A stretch of DNA of 64,000 nt from Symsagittifera roscoffensis (taxonomy: Eukaryota > Xenacoelomorpha > Acoela > Convolutidae), in NCBI RefSeq assembly GCF_963678635.1, contig NC_087063.1, positions 3,816,580-3,880,579 on the forward strand, written 5' to 3'. Position numbers and translations under genes: made by a program. The stretch's first letter is position 1; each line of letters begins with the position of its first letter. Positions 28,301 through 39,680 of the stretch are shown here, in pieces. The notes under the pieces are model-generated. The model made no database searches, was not told the DNA's origin, and was given only the letters and a program-made list of their open reading frames with translations.

Positions 28301-31300
28301 GTCATAAAAGAAAGGGCTCTTTTTCCATACCCCCCATCTTAGATAAACATCAAATTTATTGCGTAGCGAGATGCTTTTCAAGGTAAAAAATGAAAACCAA
28401 ATAATGTTTGTCATGGCCTTATTAATCCTCATGCCAATTTTTGTAGAATTGGACAATGCAGGGGCGGACGCCCCCGCCCCCCCCCCCCCCCCCCCAGGGA
28501 TTCGACCCCCTGCCGACCCAAAGGGTCCCCCAACCCTAAAATTTTTCTAAAGGCGCCTTGGGCGCCAATATATACTAATTTTGAGGGGGGAGCGCGCGCC
28601 GAAAAAACGCGATTTTTTGGTCAAAATTTTCCAAAAAGTGCCTAAAAATGCCTTTTTTTGGATTGTTTTTCAAAATTTTGCCTGCGGCGCAGAAGTTTTG
28701 GACCAAAACAGGGACTAAACCGAACAAAAAAGTCGACCCCCCCCCCCCCCCTCGAGAAAATCCTAGATCCGCCCCTGGGACACAAAAAATTATTTGTGAA
28801 AGTTCGCTGGTGAAGTGAAAAGGAAAAAGAGCCGACGAGCGTCTCTCAAAATATTTGCCATGCTTTACTCCATTGATACGGCATATAATAATTTTGAGAA
28901 CTATATGAGTATAGTGCATGTATTAATTTATGAACTATAATGCATTAGATAGTCATTTCATTTTCCATCAATTGAACATGATACTAAGTTAGTTTAACAC
29001 TAACGAGCTTAAATGTGTTATTTTAATAACATTGCTCTGTCAGATGATTTGTTTTCAATAATTCAAATTTTACACTTTTAAAAAAAAACGTAGGCTTTTG
29101 AAATAAATTATAAATACTGTTCGAAGTATAACAAAGAGCGATCTAACTAATTAAATTGAATCTGCAGCTTATTGTAATATATCACCATGCTAGGTTTTAG
29201 CAGCTGATCTCCTAAAATTTACTGTTTGATTCAGTAGCATTTGTGCATAACTTCGACAAATCGAAGCTTCGTTGCTTTTGCACAGAAGTCAAATGTTGTC
29301 GTAAAACAACAGCATGATTACGGTCGCACATGAAATTGATCTTGAGCATCACCCTTCATGCAAACACGTTTTTAGAATGGCGTATTTGAAATAAATTTGG
29401 CTTATAAAATAAATTAGAAATACTGTTTAAGAGTAATGGACGTAGTGAAGACTTTTATTTAGGTCTTGCTGATTTTTTTTGTTTTTTTTTTTCAGGAAAA
29501 AGTCTCTAATTGCAGATGGGCATTCATACATATTGATACCTTTATGAATGCACCTAGGTATATGTGCACTTTCTGAGTTCATTTGAATTTCATAGCAGTT
29601 CATAGTAAATAGCAATCTCCAAATACGAATGTGGAACTGGCTCGAAAAAAGCGTGAACAATTTTTGTTTCGGAAGTGGAATCTAATTTTTAGATTTCCAG
29701 TGGAATAAAAACTTTACCTGATGATCCAGTGTTCTAAATTTGGGTTAATGTTATCAAAAAAGTGCCAATCATAAATTGTTCAAGAAACTCAAAGAGCTTA
29801 AAAGTCATCTATTTTTTCTTCGAAATTCGGAAGTTGAGATTTTTTCAACAAAATCAGTGTTTTTTTTTGTTTACTTGCATTCATTACCCTTTTCCAGTCT
29901 TTCATTGGCTGTGTTCGAAGTGTAACAAAGAGCGACCTAGCTATTCAAATTGTATCTGCCGCCTACTGTAATATGTCACCACGCCAGGCTATGGCTGAAA
30001 TTTTTTTGAGTTTGTAGTGTTTTAGCTTTTATATTTGTTTGTTTTTAGCTAAGATTAAGCATAGTTATGAAGTTTCGGACATTTTTTGAAATGGCCTTAA
30101 GTAAGTTTTCTGAAAAATGAATTAAATCGCCATTGGGAAAAAATAGATTTCAGTTTTCGCTGTTCGACTATTTAAAGTTTCTGCCATCAGTTATCTGATT
30201 TTCATTGACAGTGCGTATTTTTGATAGTTTTGTTTGATTCAGTAGCATTTGTCCATAACTTCGACAAATCGAAGCTTCGTTGCTTTTGCACAGAAGTCAA
30301 ATTTTGTCGTAAATCAACAGCATGATTACGGTCGCACAAGAAATTGATCTTGAGCATCACCCTTCATGCAAACACATTTTTAAAACTGCGTCTTTGAAAT
30401 ATATTTGGCTTTTAAAATAATTTAGAAATACTGTTTAAGAGTAATGAACGTAGTGAAGACTCTTATATAGGTCTTGCTGATTTTTTTAAGCCAATCAAAG
30501 TCGAGATAAGAAAACAAACATCCGATTTTTTCTCTATTCTGATTGCCTTACAAGGTGTCTACTTTGTGGCATGTAAACTTTTTGCAACGTAGCCTTTGTT
30601 TTTCTTACTTGCAGTTTGTGGCGACGAATCGAAGCTTCGTACATTTGCTCGGAAGTCATATTTTGTCGTAAAGCAACAGCATGATTACGGTCGCACAAGA
30701 AATTGATCTTGAGCATCACCCTTCATGCTAACACATTTTTAGAAATGCGCCTTTTGGAAAAGTTTGAGGTTTGAGTAAAGCTTTTTGTCTATGGTTTTTT
30801 TTAAAGTTAATAATTACTAATTTGGACTAGTTAGTTACTTATGATAGACTAAGTTTGTGGCCATCCAGAATACTGCAGCTTAAGCAGACAAATTTGACAA
30901 TACTCAAATCTGATTGGCTGAAAAATGACATCAAGCGTGATTTTGAAATATTTATTCAAAATTGATGGAATTTTTTCAAGCCAAAATTGTTCAAGTTAAC
31001 TTGATATTTGAGATAACATTTTGAAATAAGAAATTACTGAGAATTATCTGGGAATTGATATGGTGGTTTTTGTTTGGCAAAGGTGGCCTTAGATATAGAA
31101 AATGAAAATTTTGTCTGCTTACGAGTCTGTCTACTTACTTCTAGGGAAGCCAACGGACTAATTAAAAAATAACTCATGAGATAAGCATGGGCGTTGCAAC
31201 CGACTTTTTTGCCCGTAAACAATCCTGCTCACAAAATTTCGCACTTGAAAATACTACACGTGTTTTACCTCCTGTATCCTGTTTAATAGATTAGTAGACG

Positions 31301-34300
31301 CCATATACATAACATCAGAATTTGCATGGCGCAGAAAGGTGGAGTTCTGTCAGTATTTTCCATTTTTTTGCAGTTCAAAAATAAATGACACAGGGATAAA
31401 GGATACTTGGAGCATTTATCGCTTCTTTTTGGCTGCATAGTGATATTTTTGACAGCAAATAGAAGCTTCCTTGCTTTTTTGGAAGTCAACAGTTTGTCGT
31501 AAATCAACAGCATGATTACGGTCGCACAAGAAAATGATCTTGAGCATTACCCTTCATGCTAACACTCATGGGTTCACGAAATAGCTTTTTTGATATAAAG
31601 AGCTTGTTTTGTCAACTTTCTCAAAGGAGACGACCTCGTACCAGAATGACCTTTTACTGAAAAAGTTATATTATGGTCCTTTTACTACACTCCATAAACA
31701 ACTTTGATTGACAGATGTAATGACGCCGTTTAGTTTGGTTAAAAACAGTCATTTCACAGTTTCTCAGCGAAATTTTATTTGATTGAACCGCTCCTTTTCG
31801 AATCTTCAGAAATTTTGACTTATCTTAATTGTTTTGTGGTGCTAGTTAATTAAGACGACAGGACATTAAGACGACAAAACATTTAGACTACAAATAAGCG
31901 TTAAAACATGTAAATTGAACTGTTCGAATTCCAGTGAAATCTATTTCCCAGAAATACAATGTGGAGAGAAAAGCCTATTGAAAGTAAAGGCTGATTTTTG
32001 TTTATAAAAGATATTCTTAGAGTTGATTTTTAGTGCGTTCATTTTTCCGTTCTAGGCCAAAAAGACCACAAAATTGGGAGGCAAGATGTAGTTGCAATAA
32101 AGGCAGAACCCAAAGCAGACAGACCTCCCGAGAGGTATCCATCCGGAGGGAGCAGGGGCGACTACGGGGGAGGACCAGACAGAATGCCCATGCTACCTGC
32201 ACCTGCTGGAGCCAGGTTTGTGAATCTGGGCTTGGAAAACTTAAGCGAAATGCATATTAATTATTCTGATCTCCTCAGTCAAAGCTGGCATTACGTCGTC
32301 AAGGGTTGCGTAGCAAAAAGTGGACAGTTATAAAGAAAACAAAGTCGTGAGCCAATTAGAATCGAGATAAGAAGACAAACGCGCGAAGTCTTTTCTTTTT
32401 TCTATTCTGATTGGCTCACGACTTTGTCTGCTTTATGACTGTCTTCTTTTTGACCGCACCCCGTTGTTGTTGTTGTTGCTAGTAGCTGCTCGCTAGCATT
32501 GATTCGTCTGTAGCATCAACTCGCTTTTGTCGATTGTTTTCAGAACTCTACAATCGTGATTTGTTGCGTCGTCTCGTCTGTCAAACAGTGACTGTGGCGA
32601 TCACAGGGTTCGCTAAGAGCGGAAATTACCCCTATTCCAGTCCTGAGTAAACTCCCGTATTAGTAAAGCGGTTTTGTTACGGAGAGCCGAGCGAAACTCC
32701 CGTACCCGGTTCTGGCGGGCAGTTTTTAATTAGTGCGGAGAACCGAGAAAAACTCCTAATGTGAACTGGGTTTTGTTTCTGGGGAACGTACAAAACCCCT
32801 CATGTCTAGATTTATAATTGAAGAACCGCCCTTTGTCGTCAAGGTCGGGTACTTAGAAGTGGTTTGGATTTGATGGACATTGTCTAGGGATTCTGTCGCA
32901 AATCTTACATGACGTTAAATGTAATTAAAATTTAGTGTAAAGGTTGGCTTTATACACCCTTTGGTGTTTACTAGGGTCAAATTCCTTGGGGAGAGGGCGT
33001 CCGCCCTCTATACATCTGCCTCTTGTCGCAGGCATGACGTTTTTAGACTCCTTTTTAAAAGTTTTGGCCAAATAATTGCGTTTTGGCGCACGCTCTTCCC
33101 TCAAAATTAGTAGATTTTGACGCCTTTAGAAAACTTTTAGGGTCGGTCAGCTAAACATTGATGTCGTATCGTACAATTGTACCAAAGGGGTATCGAATCC
33201 TTGTAGGGGGACTCCTAACTGCGCTTCTAGAGCTATTTCAAATAACAAATTACTCAACTCCAAATAATAAGTTACTTCGAATTTACTGGACTTAAGCGTC
33301 TCTTTCTTTAGCTTCTCTTTCTAGGAACAGAATGCATCATTTTATGAGTGTCGATGATCGGGCTGAAGACTTACACAGGTCGTGATGGTTTTCTGATCAC
33401 GCGCAAATTTGATTTTTGGCGGATTGGTTTTTTTTGATTTTGGCTTTTTTACAACCCCCACCCACCCACTTTTCAAGTTTTCTATTTTTGTAGTTACTTT
33501 ACGTGTGATTATGGCTAAACGCGTGATGTTACATTGTAAAGTTTGAAAAACAAATATGATCACCATTGTTCGTTTGTTCACCATGCCAAGTTTCGTTGCA
33601 TTATGGCAACATTAGAAATGTTTTTCAAAACTGGAATTGAAGGGTTGAGGGGAAGTGGAAAAGAGCCATAATTTTCAGACACAACGATAATGATGAGCAG
33701 ATGAGTTTATTTTAGAATGATAGCGCCGGCCCTGCAGGCGTCTCTGGCAGGTAGGCCGACCGCAGTCACCCCCAGTGGTCAAAGTGCGGCTGATCTGAGA
33801 CGGCTGGAGGAGGAGATCATGATAAGAGAGGAACAGCTGAAAATCAAGGAGATGAAGTTGCAGTTGCAGAGTGCACGACTAGCAGGTAATTTTGTTGCAG
33901 AAAGAGACCCCTCCAATTACATTTAATTTCAGCGGTGTCAAATCTGTTATATTTGTGCTTTGACTGAATCGCCAATTACTGGCATATTTTTTGCCAAAAC
34001 TTTTCAAAGCTGAGACTGCAGAAAATCTTATGCCTAAAAATTATGTCTTCAGGATGGAAACGGATCAGAATTGTTTGTTAATGATGAGCGAGAAGCGAGT
34101 TGGATTAATGAGAAGCTTGGCGCTTAATACAAAACTGTTTAATGAAGAGCAAACTAAAGATAATAGTGCGGAAGTTCTGTTGTTAGGTTTATATCCATGC
34201 TAGCTGGAGGCGGAGCAAAAAGCAGAATGGTCCAAGAGCAGAATGGGTCCAAGAGCAGAAAAACAGGAAAATATTAACTTTTATTTATTAATACGGGCTA

Positions 34301-35963
34301 ATTGATAAAAACAATTATTATAATTGTCAATAATACCAAGAAAATGAACAAAATATGCATGATTTGAATAATTTTATCAAGTTTTTTAAACTGAATTAAA
34401 AAAAAATCGATTAAGTTATTCAAATTATGCATAAACTATTGCTTCTTTGGTAAATTGACAATTCTTATACTTAATTGACCCATAAGCTAATAAAATTTGA
34501 TATTTTCCTGTTTTTCTGCTCTTGGACCCATTCTGCTCTTAAACCATTCTGCTTATTGACTGGCCACCATGCTAGCCATTTTAAGAATCGTTTTAGTAGT
34601 TTGCAGAGTCCGGTCAAAAGGTAGTCAGGTTATAAAGTAGACGAGTCGTAAGCCAATCACAATCCACTTTCATAAGGTACACGAGTCTTAAACCAATCAC
34701 TATCGATATAAGAAAACAAACATGCTATTTTTTTCTCTATTCTGATTGGCTTACAATGTGTCTACTTTATGGCATGTCCACTTTTTGCAACGTAACCTTT
34801 GTTTGCTTACTTGCAGTTTGTGATGACGAATCGAAGCTTTCGTGCATTTGCTCGGAGGTCATATTTTGTCGTAAATCAACAGCATGATTACGGTCGCATA
34901 AGAAAATGGTCTTGAGCATTACCCTTCATGCTAACACTCGTCATGATTATGCTTCAATGAACGAAGTGAAGACACTTATTTAAGTCGCATGGTTTTACTG
35001 GAATTAGTTCACGTTCAAATTTGATCTTACGAAAATTTAAATGGCAAGTTTGAAGAATCAAATTAATTTGTTGTGTCCGTTTTCAAATTGCGTCTTCTCA
35101 AAAATCGCTGCTTTTCAATTTGATAACACATTTCGCCCCTCACAAAATTCGCCCAACATTCATTATGGGATTTGGTGTGTCATTAGTCATTACCAGACGT
35201 ATCTATTTGACGTATTACTCAAATTGATACATCTGAGGATAAAAATTTTGTGTCCAATGTAATAATTTGAGCTCAGCCGTGTTCTTTTGTGCAGAAGCTA
35301 CGGGAGGCGGTGGTGGCATGCCTCGCGGAGGAGGAATGGGCCAGGTTGTTCTGGAGCGACCGATGATGGGCGGAGCGGGTAACTATAGTGACCGCATGAT
35401 GGGACCCCAGAACGTGCAAATGGGAGGGGCCTATGCTGACCCCCAGGGTTCAGGACAGCAGGTGGAGTATGTAGACCGAAGAGTGACGATTGCGATGGGG
35501 GGACCCAGTGGTGCGGGGGGACCTATCAGAACGAGAGACAGATATGTGGGCATGATGCAACCTGCCACCGTTGATGAAGGTATTCGAAATTTGAAATCGA
35601 ATCATGTAACAAGTGATGAATGTCATTTTTAGCATAGGGTTTTGAGCTGTACAAATAAAAAAACGCATCGGGTTTCGAGAAGTTAAAATTCTTTCGATTT
35701 TTTGCGTTCGATTTTTTTCGAATTTCGATTTAGGAACGCGTATTTAAAATGACTTGCGTGTTTCTCTATGGGTTTCTATGTGCTTCTGCGGATCCCAGGC
35801 TAAAAACAAGGTGATTTTTTTGTTTTCAGACCAAGCCTACGTTTCTCGTGGATCCAGTGGCTATGCCAGTGGGGGGTCGATGGGAGGAGCAGGAATGATG
35901 CAGTCTGATCTGGCGTTCTACGGGGGAACCGCTTCTGGCGGAGGAGGAGTTGGATACTATTAA
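25381..35963 (+). CDS. Two-RRM, glycine-rich RNA-binding protein (hnRNP A/B / DAZAP1 / Musashi-like), seven exons
   Basis: Reconstructed exons: 25381-25640, 26316-26451, 28071-28296, 32056-32215, 33716-33885, 35295-35579 and 35830-35963. Together they make 1371 nt, 456 residues plus TAA; all junctions are GT..AG and keep frame. RRM1 (residues about 58-132) has RNP2 MFCGGL and RNP1 GRPRGFCF, split by intron 1. RRM2 (about 144-228) has VYLARTKD and RGFGFINF and ends with DVVAIKAEPK. Then come an Arg/Gly/Pro linker, a 30-residue coiled coil (LRRLEEE...) and a Gly/Met/Tyr-rich tail ending GGVGYY. This is the 2xRBD-Gly layout of proteins that control splicing, mRNA transport or translation. RRM2 RNP2 is atypical (VYLARTK rather than a GGL type). 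An acceptor lies about 20 bases before the ATG. Confidence 0.85.
28459..28777 (+). mobile_element. hAT-like MITE copy A (poly-C class)
   Basis: 319 bp, in intron 3 of the RNA-binding-protein gene. Inverted ends CAGGGGCGGA and TCCGCCCCTG; 8-base flanks GGACAATG and GGACACAA match at 5 of 8. It contains long C runs next to both ends and a middle segment with TAAAATTTTTCTAAAGGCGCC shared with copy B. Non-autonomous: no transposase. Confidence 0.75.
29250..29369 (+). ncRNA. H/ACA-type snoRNA copy 1 (intron 3)
   Basis: The fold has the two hairpins, hinge and tail of box H/ACA RNAs. The 5' hairpin has a basal stem CGACAA (29254-29259) with UUGUCG and an upper stem GCUUC/GAAGU. The H box AAAACA (ANANNA) follows. 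The 3' hairpin has a basal stem near GCAUGA/UCAUGC, a UUACGGUC/AUCACCCU pocket and an upper stem GCACAUGA/UCUUGAGC. The ACA box is at 29364-29366, three bases before the proposed end. The 3' pocket begins about 16 bases before ACA, the usual 14-16. Same strand as the host gene. Confidence 0.7.
29428..29950 (+). repeat. SINE-like repeat body, copy in intron 3
   Basis: Starts AGTAATGGACGTAGTGAAGAC, contains GGGTTAAT.TTATCAA.AA, CAATCATAAATTGTTC and CAAAGAGCTTAAAAG, and ends in CATTGGCTGTGTTCG. These blocks occur in the same order at 24750-25070 and 38160-38640. A short fragment of its 5' end recurs at 30440 and 34957. Confidence 0.55.
30258..30377 (+). ncRNA. H/ACA-type snoRNA copy 2 (intron 3)
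   Basis: Near-identical to copy 1, including about 30 bases upstream and 100 downstream, so it arose by segmental duplication. Basal stem CGACAA/UUGUCG, H box AAAUCA, upper stem of the second hairpin CAAGA/UCUUG (perfect here), ACA at 30372-30374. Confidence 0.7.
30487..30600 (+). mobile_element. Foldback MITE, truncated third copy
   Basis: Retains the inner part AAGCCAATCA..GAGATAAGAAAACAAACAT and the whole right arm, TCTATTCTGATTG to TTTTTGCAACGTAG. The left arm is lost. It sits immediately upstream of snoRNA copy 3. Confidence 0.55.
30620..30736 (+). ncRNA. H/ACA-type snoRNA copy 3 (intron 3)
   Basis: Basal stem GCGACGA/UUUGUCGU keeps pairing through A-U to G-U change relative to copy 1. 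H box AAAGCA, intact 3' hairpin with AGCAUGA/UCAUGCU and pocket UUACGGUC/AUCACCCU, ACA at 30731-30733. A foldback MITE lies immediately upstream, as in copy 5. Confidence 0.7.
31449..31567 (+). ncRNA. H/ACA-type snoRNA copy 4 (intron 3)
   Basis: The most divergent copy. The 5' hairpin upper stem is GCUUCC/GGAAGU, with one extra C-G pair compared with copy 1, a compensatory change. H box AAAUCA; the 3' pocket reads UUACGGUC/AUUACCCU; AGCAUGA/UCAUGCU stem; ACA at 31562-31564. Confidence 0.65.
32305..32465 (+). mobile_element. Foldback MITE, best copy
   Basis: Long inverted arms: the left arm (about 32311-32372, through GTCGTGAGCCAATTAGAATC) is complementary to the right arm (about 32397-32454, through GATTGGCTCACGACTTTGTC). 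The outer ends are GCAAAAAGTGGAC-like and GTCTTCTTTTTGAC. No coding capacity. Intron 4 of the host gene. Confidence 0.65.
32985..33215 (-). mobile_element. Diverged minus-strand copy of the poly-C MITE
   Basis: The reverse complement shares with copies A and B the order ATTCGA.ACCCCTTTGG, CTAAAAGTTTTCTAAAGGCG, CTAATTTTGAGGG.AGAGCG, CGCAATTATTTGGCCAAAA and a final GGGCGGACGCCCT. The ends are worn. It sits in intron 4 of the RNA-binding-protein gene. Confidence 0.5.
34609..34797 (+). mobile_element. Foldback MITE, second copy
   Basis: Left arm GGTCAAAAGGTAGTCAGG..TATAAAGTAGAC and right arm GTCTACTTTATGGCATGTCCACTTTTTGC, with AAGCCAATCA / TGATTGGCTT in the middle. It ends about 25 bases upstream of snoRNA copy 5. 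Confidence 0.6.
34822..34939 (+). ncRNA. H/ACA-type snoRNA copy 5 (intron 5)
   Basis: Lies in a different intron of the same host gene. Basal stem AUGACGA pairs with UUUGUCGU (U-G replaces C-G), H box AAAUCA, upper stem UAAGA/UCUUG, pocket UUACGGUC/AUUACCCU, ACA at 34934-34936. Shares its upstream foldback MITE with copy 3, which indicates duplication of the pair. Confidence 0.7.
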
Positions 35964-36371
35964 AAGACGCACAAAGCTACCCGATCATCCCCTGCTCCGT
36001 TTGATTTGAAATTGAAAAACGAAATGTAAGTCGGCGATTGAAATTTCATCCTGGTCTTTTTCGTTTTGCTACGTAGAGGTCGATTGAGTTTTAATTGCTT
36101 TTGTAAGGTAATTTGTCAAGTCGTTGATTAACAGGTGATATTTCAGTTTCGATGAATAATTCTTTCATGTAGTTGAGTAAAAAAAATGAAAAAACAGTCG
36201 GGAGTTTTTATTTGGAATGAAAAACAAACGAGTGAAAAATTGCAACAAAAAAGGCTGCTTGGTAGAAAAAAACACTGACACTTAAAGTTTTTTCAGAAAG
36301 TTGAGGTTACGTGAGTTTGCAACTCGTAGCTACTAAACACCAATATAAGCAGAATCATCAGTTATTTTGCT

Positions 36372-36719
36372 CAGGGGCGGATGTAGGGGGGTCTCCCCCT
36401 TGTACTATTTTAAGATATCCATTTTTGATCATGGACCCTTAAAATTTTCTAGAGGCGCCAGTATATACAAATTTTGATAGTGGAGCACGCGCCGAAAAAT
36501 TCCGATTTTTTTGGTCAAAATTTTGGCCTGTTTTCTTAAAATTTTGCTTGCGGCGAACAAAATTTTACCAAAACAGGGTCTTTTTAGTGCTTTGGAGCTC
36601 GGGCAATCAATTTGGTCGACCTAAAAATGGTCGACAAAATTATCGAACGAAAATTTTTTGTCCCCCAACCCCCCCCCCCCCCCCCCCCCTCCCTCGAGAA
36701 AATCCTAGATCCGCCCCTG
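36372..36719 (+). mobile_element. hAT-like MITE copy B (poly-C class)
   Basis: 348 bp with the same CAGGGGCGGA / TCCGCCCCTG ends. Target duplications are ATTTTGCT (36364-36371) and AGTTTGCT (36720-36727), 7 of 8 identical, the 8-bp length typical of hAT. A C-rich run lies near the right end, followed by CTCGAGAAAATCCTAGATC, as in copy A. Confidence 0.8.
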
Positions 36720-37614
36720 AGTTTGCTTTTTATTCTGATTTGAACTATTATGCAGTATATGACTATATTGTTGAATTGAGATATATAGTAGATCAGATTA
36801 GATTGAGGACAAGAAAAGTTTGCTTCTTTCAGGTTTCGAGATTGTTGGAAATAGAAACACATCAGATCACCTCAGCAACTCTGTTAGACCCTAGAATCTC
36901 AATAGAAGGAAGGACAATATTAGACTCTCAAACTTAAACTCCAGCATTCGTTCCTGGTAATAAATAAGTAGAACAGAAAACTTAATATTTGTGAGAGTAT
37001 AATGAGAAAGAAGAATAAGCGCCAGTGAAACTATTTGAGCCCCAGAAATCAGGTCTTCGGTGTCACCTATTTATCGATATCTTGGATATTTTGTATGCGA
37101 AGACGATAATATTCCTTATTTTAAATGGTTCTTAAGAAGCTTACTATCCCTCAATATTCGATGTCTTTATTTTAGTCATTCTTCTGTTGCATGTGTATAA
37201 TGTCTGTGTAAAAGCAAATCTGAACTTGGCTTATTTTCCTTTTCGATTTTTAAAAATTGTTTGTGATAATTTAACCGGGACAAACTAAGAGTGGCCATTT
37301 TTAGGACCTTTTTGGCGAGGTTACGAAAAAGGTTTCTTTTTTTATACTAAATTTTCATTATAATGAATCTGGGCAAAAAGTAGCAATAATAGGACCTCAC
37401 AAAATGTAGTGAGTTTTTTCAAATAATTATAAAAACGAGCGTAGTAACTTCGTAACGTAGAGATCAGTCTTTTTGGTCCGCCTTAAGTCGCAAACTTCAG
37501 CTCATCGTTCTTACGGTAAGTAAACGTCATATTTAGCCATATCCGTCATACTGGAATATTTTTGCTGGCTGATATTTAAGAAAAAGTTAGGCGCGAAATT
37601 AGTGGAAATCAAGA

Positions 37615-38120
37615 AGCCGTGATTTAGTGGTTAGAGCTAGTCACTCTTGGGCGGTAGTGCGAGCTAGAATCACTTAATCTCTGAGGTTTTTTTATCTTTC
37701 GAATTTGAGTTTCTGTCAAGGCTTATTTCTGTTTTTTTTCAGTGTCAAATGTTACTGATCGAATTGATTTGTATTAATGAACGAAGTGAAGGCATTTATT
37801 TTACTAACATTGTTTTTTTCTTCGGCAAAGTCTTAAAAGTTGATGAATCTGACGTTTGATTTCTTTTAATGTTGAATTCATATCAATTCCCTAAAGAACA
37901 GGCTTATTATGCTCTCTCATAATGAAAATGCAAATAGCGTGACAAAAAAAAACATAAATGACTAGATTCAAAAATGGACTTTAATTTTCTGCATTTCCAA
38001 CGGAATAAAAAAAGATTCCTATTAACCCAATTTTCTTGAAATTCAGGAGCTTTAATTTTTTTTCAGGAGCTTTAATATTTTGGATATGTTGTCTTTATCC
38101 AAAATTGAGAGGTTGAAAGA
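37615..38120 (+). repeat. tRNA-headed SINE-like repeat, copy 3 (partial)
   Basis: Head at about 37621-37690 with A-box-like TTAGTGGTTAGAGC and a worn B box, followed by a T run. Body from about 37776 (AATGAACGAAGTGAAGGC) with AATGGACTTTAATTTTCTG and GGAATAAAAAAAG. Confidence 0.5.
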
Positions 38121-38159
38121 TTTAAAGCAATTCAAATAACTTTTTCGGTTTCTTTTTTA

Positions 38160-38640
38160 GAGTTGATGAATGTAGTTCAGACTCTTATGTAGGTCGTGGT
38201 GATTTTTTTTCAGGAAAGTCTAAAAATTTGTTCAGGCTCAAATTAAGTTTTTAGCGATTTGACTTTTGATTTCTTTTCAAGTTCACTTCTATTCATTTGC
38301 TAAAAGGAAGGCAAACTCAACTATCGAACAGCAAAAGTATAAAGGGCGCGAAAAACGTGATCGATTTCTAGTTTCGAAAATGGAATTTGTCAGATATCCC
38401 AGCGAAATAGAATTTTTGTCTATTAAACCAGTTTTCTTAAATTGGTTTAATTTTATCAAAAAAGTGTCAATCAAAAGTGTTCTAGGAGCTCAAAGAGCCT
38501 TAAGACCATCTATTTTCTTCTTTGAATAGATTAAAATTCGAAAGTTGTAATTTTTTCAAATAACAAATCAGTATTTGTATCTGTTTACTTGTGTTTATTG
38601 ACTGTTTTCCAACTGTCTGTTGGCTATGTTCGCGAGTTAA
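38160..38640 (+). repeat. SINE-like repeat body, copy 4
   Basis: Begins GTTGATGAATGTAGTTCAGAC, directly downstream of copy 3, and carries the full block order to CTGTTGGCTATGTTCGC. The tandem placement of two bodies suggests insertion of one into another. Confidence 0.5.
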
Positions 38641-39604
38641 ATGAAACTTTCAGCTGACTATGCTTCGTTATTTGTCGTTTGTAGAGCTGCTTTTGCAGGT
38701 TTTTTTCTCGTCATGAAAAACTGCTGCATGGGCTCTGTGTAAAAACTTGACTCAATTACTCTGTGACGTTGTCTAGTAGAACCAGGGTTATAATCTGCTA
38801 AAATTGCATGTGGCTTAGTTAGTGATTGTACCAAATTCCCCAAAGATCAACGCGCGCCAGTGCTAAATCCTTACTTATAGTTTAAATGTCCCAACATAAG
38901 CGTCGGGAAAAAAATTGCAAAATTATTTGTAAAACATTGTAAAATCTTACCCCCATACGCAATGTTTGAGTTATTTGGACCAGTTAGCTTGCCTCCTTTT
39001 AACTTTGCAGGAGTTTTGAGGTTGATTAATTCGTCGCCTGCGCTACGCGTTAATGGAAATGTAGCTCACATTATTAACCACCTTGTTAGTTTTCTAACAC
39101 CCATAATTTCAGAGGGCAACCACTGGAAATATGTTGTTTTGATTTTTGAATCAAGTCATCAATATCTTTCAGAGTCTAAAAAAACTCCCGTCGAAACTGG
39201 TTGATCAAAAAGTCGAAATATGCCTGGAAAAAACCTCCCTAGCTCAAATGTTTTGTCGGTGGCCAAAACATTCTTTATTCAGAGGTATTGAATTTTTCTT
39301 AGCTATTATAAACAGCTTGTATATCAGGGCAAAGCCATGAATGTTCTGACTGTCTTTTAATTGATCTCCATTAGTTTTTGTTTTTAGTACAAAACGCTTT
39401 GATAACATGCATGTTTTTGGACTGGCAATATCAAATATTGTGTTGAAGTTTTAGTCGTATGAGGAAACAATAGAAAGAATCAAGCTCGCTTGATTTTAGT
39501 TCGGATAATTTCCTGTGCAGGATAATATTTCGCGGTACGCTTTCAGCATCCTAGATAAAGTTCTCAAAGAGATTTTTAAACGAGATGTAAACGTAGTTTT
39601 GAAG

Positions 39605-39680
39605 TGACTTTAAGATAGAGCGTAGTACAACTTCTTGGGAACGCATAGGCTCCAGGTTCGATGCCCAGTCTATAACTTTC
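39605..39680 (+). repeat. tRNA-like Pol III unit (B box AGGTTCGATGCCC)
   Basis: A-box-like TAAGATAGAGCG and a good B box at about 39653-39665. No clean acceptor stem, so this is a SINE head or pseudo-tRNA rather than a functional tRNA. Confidence 0.45.

Noticed and set aside
28456-36720. Poly-C runs as CRISPR or satellite arrays
   Set aside because: They belong to MITEs with defined ends; no spacer-repeat pattern.
36548-36937. 129-codon ORF after the RNA-binding-protein gene
   Set aside because: Half lies inside the MITE, including the C run read as poly-Pro.
38962-39340. Two overlapping ORFs of 80 and 64 codons
   Set aside because: Protein-like wording in part, but no splice signals, homology or conservation that I can see.
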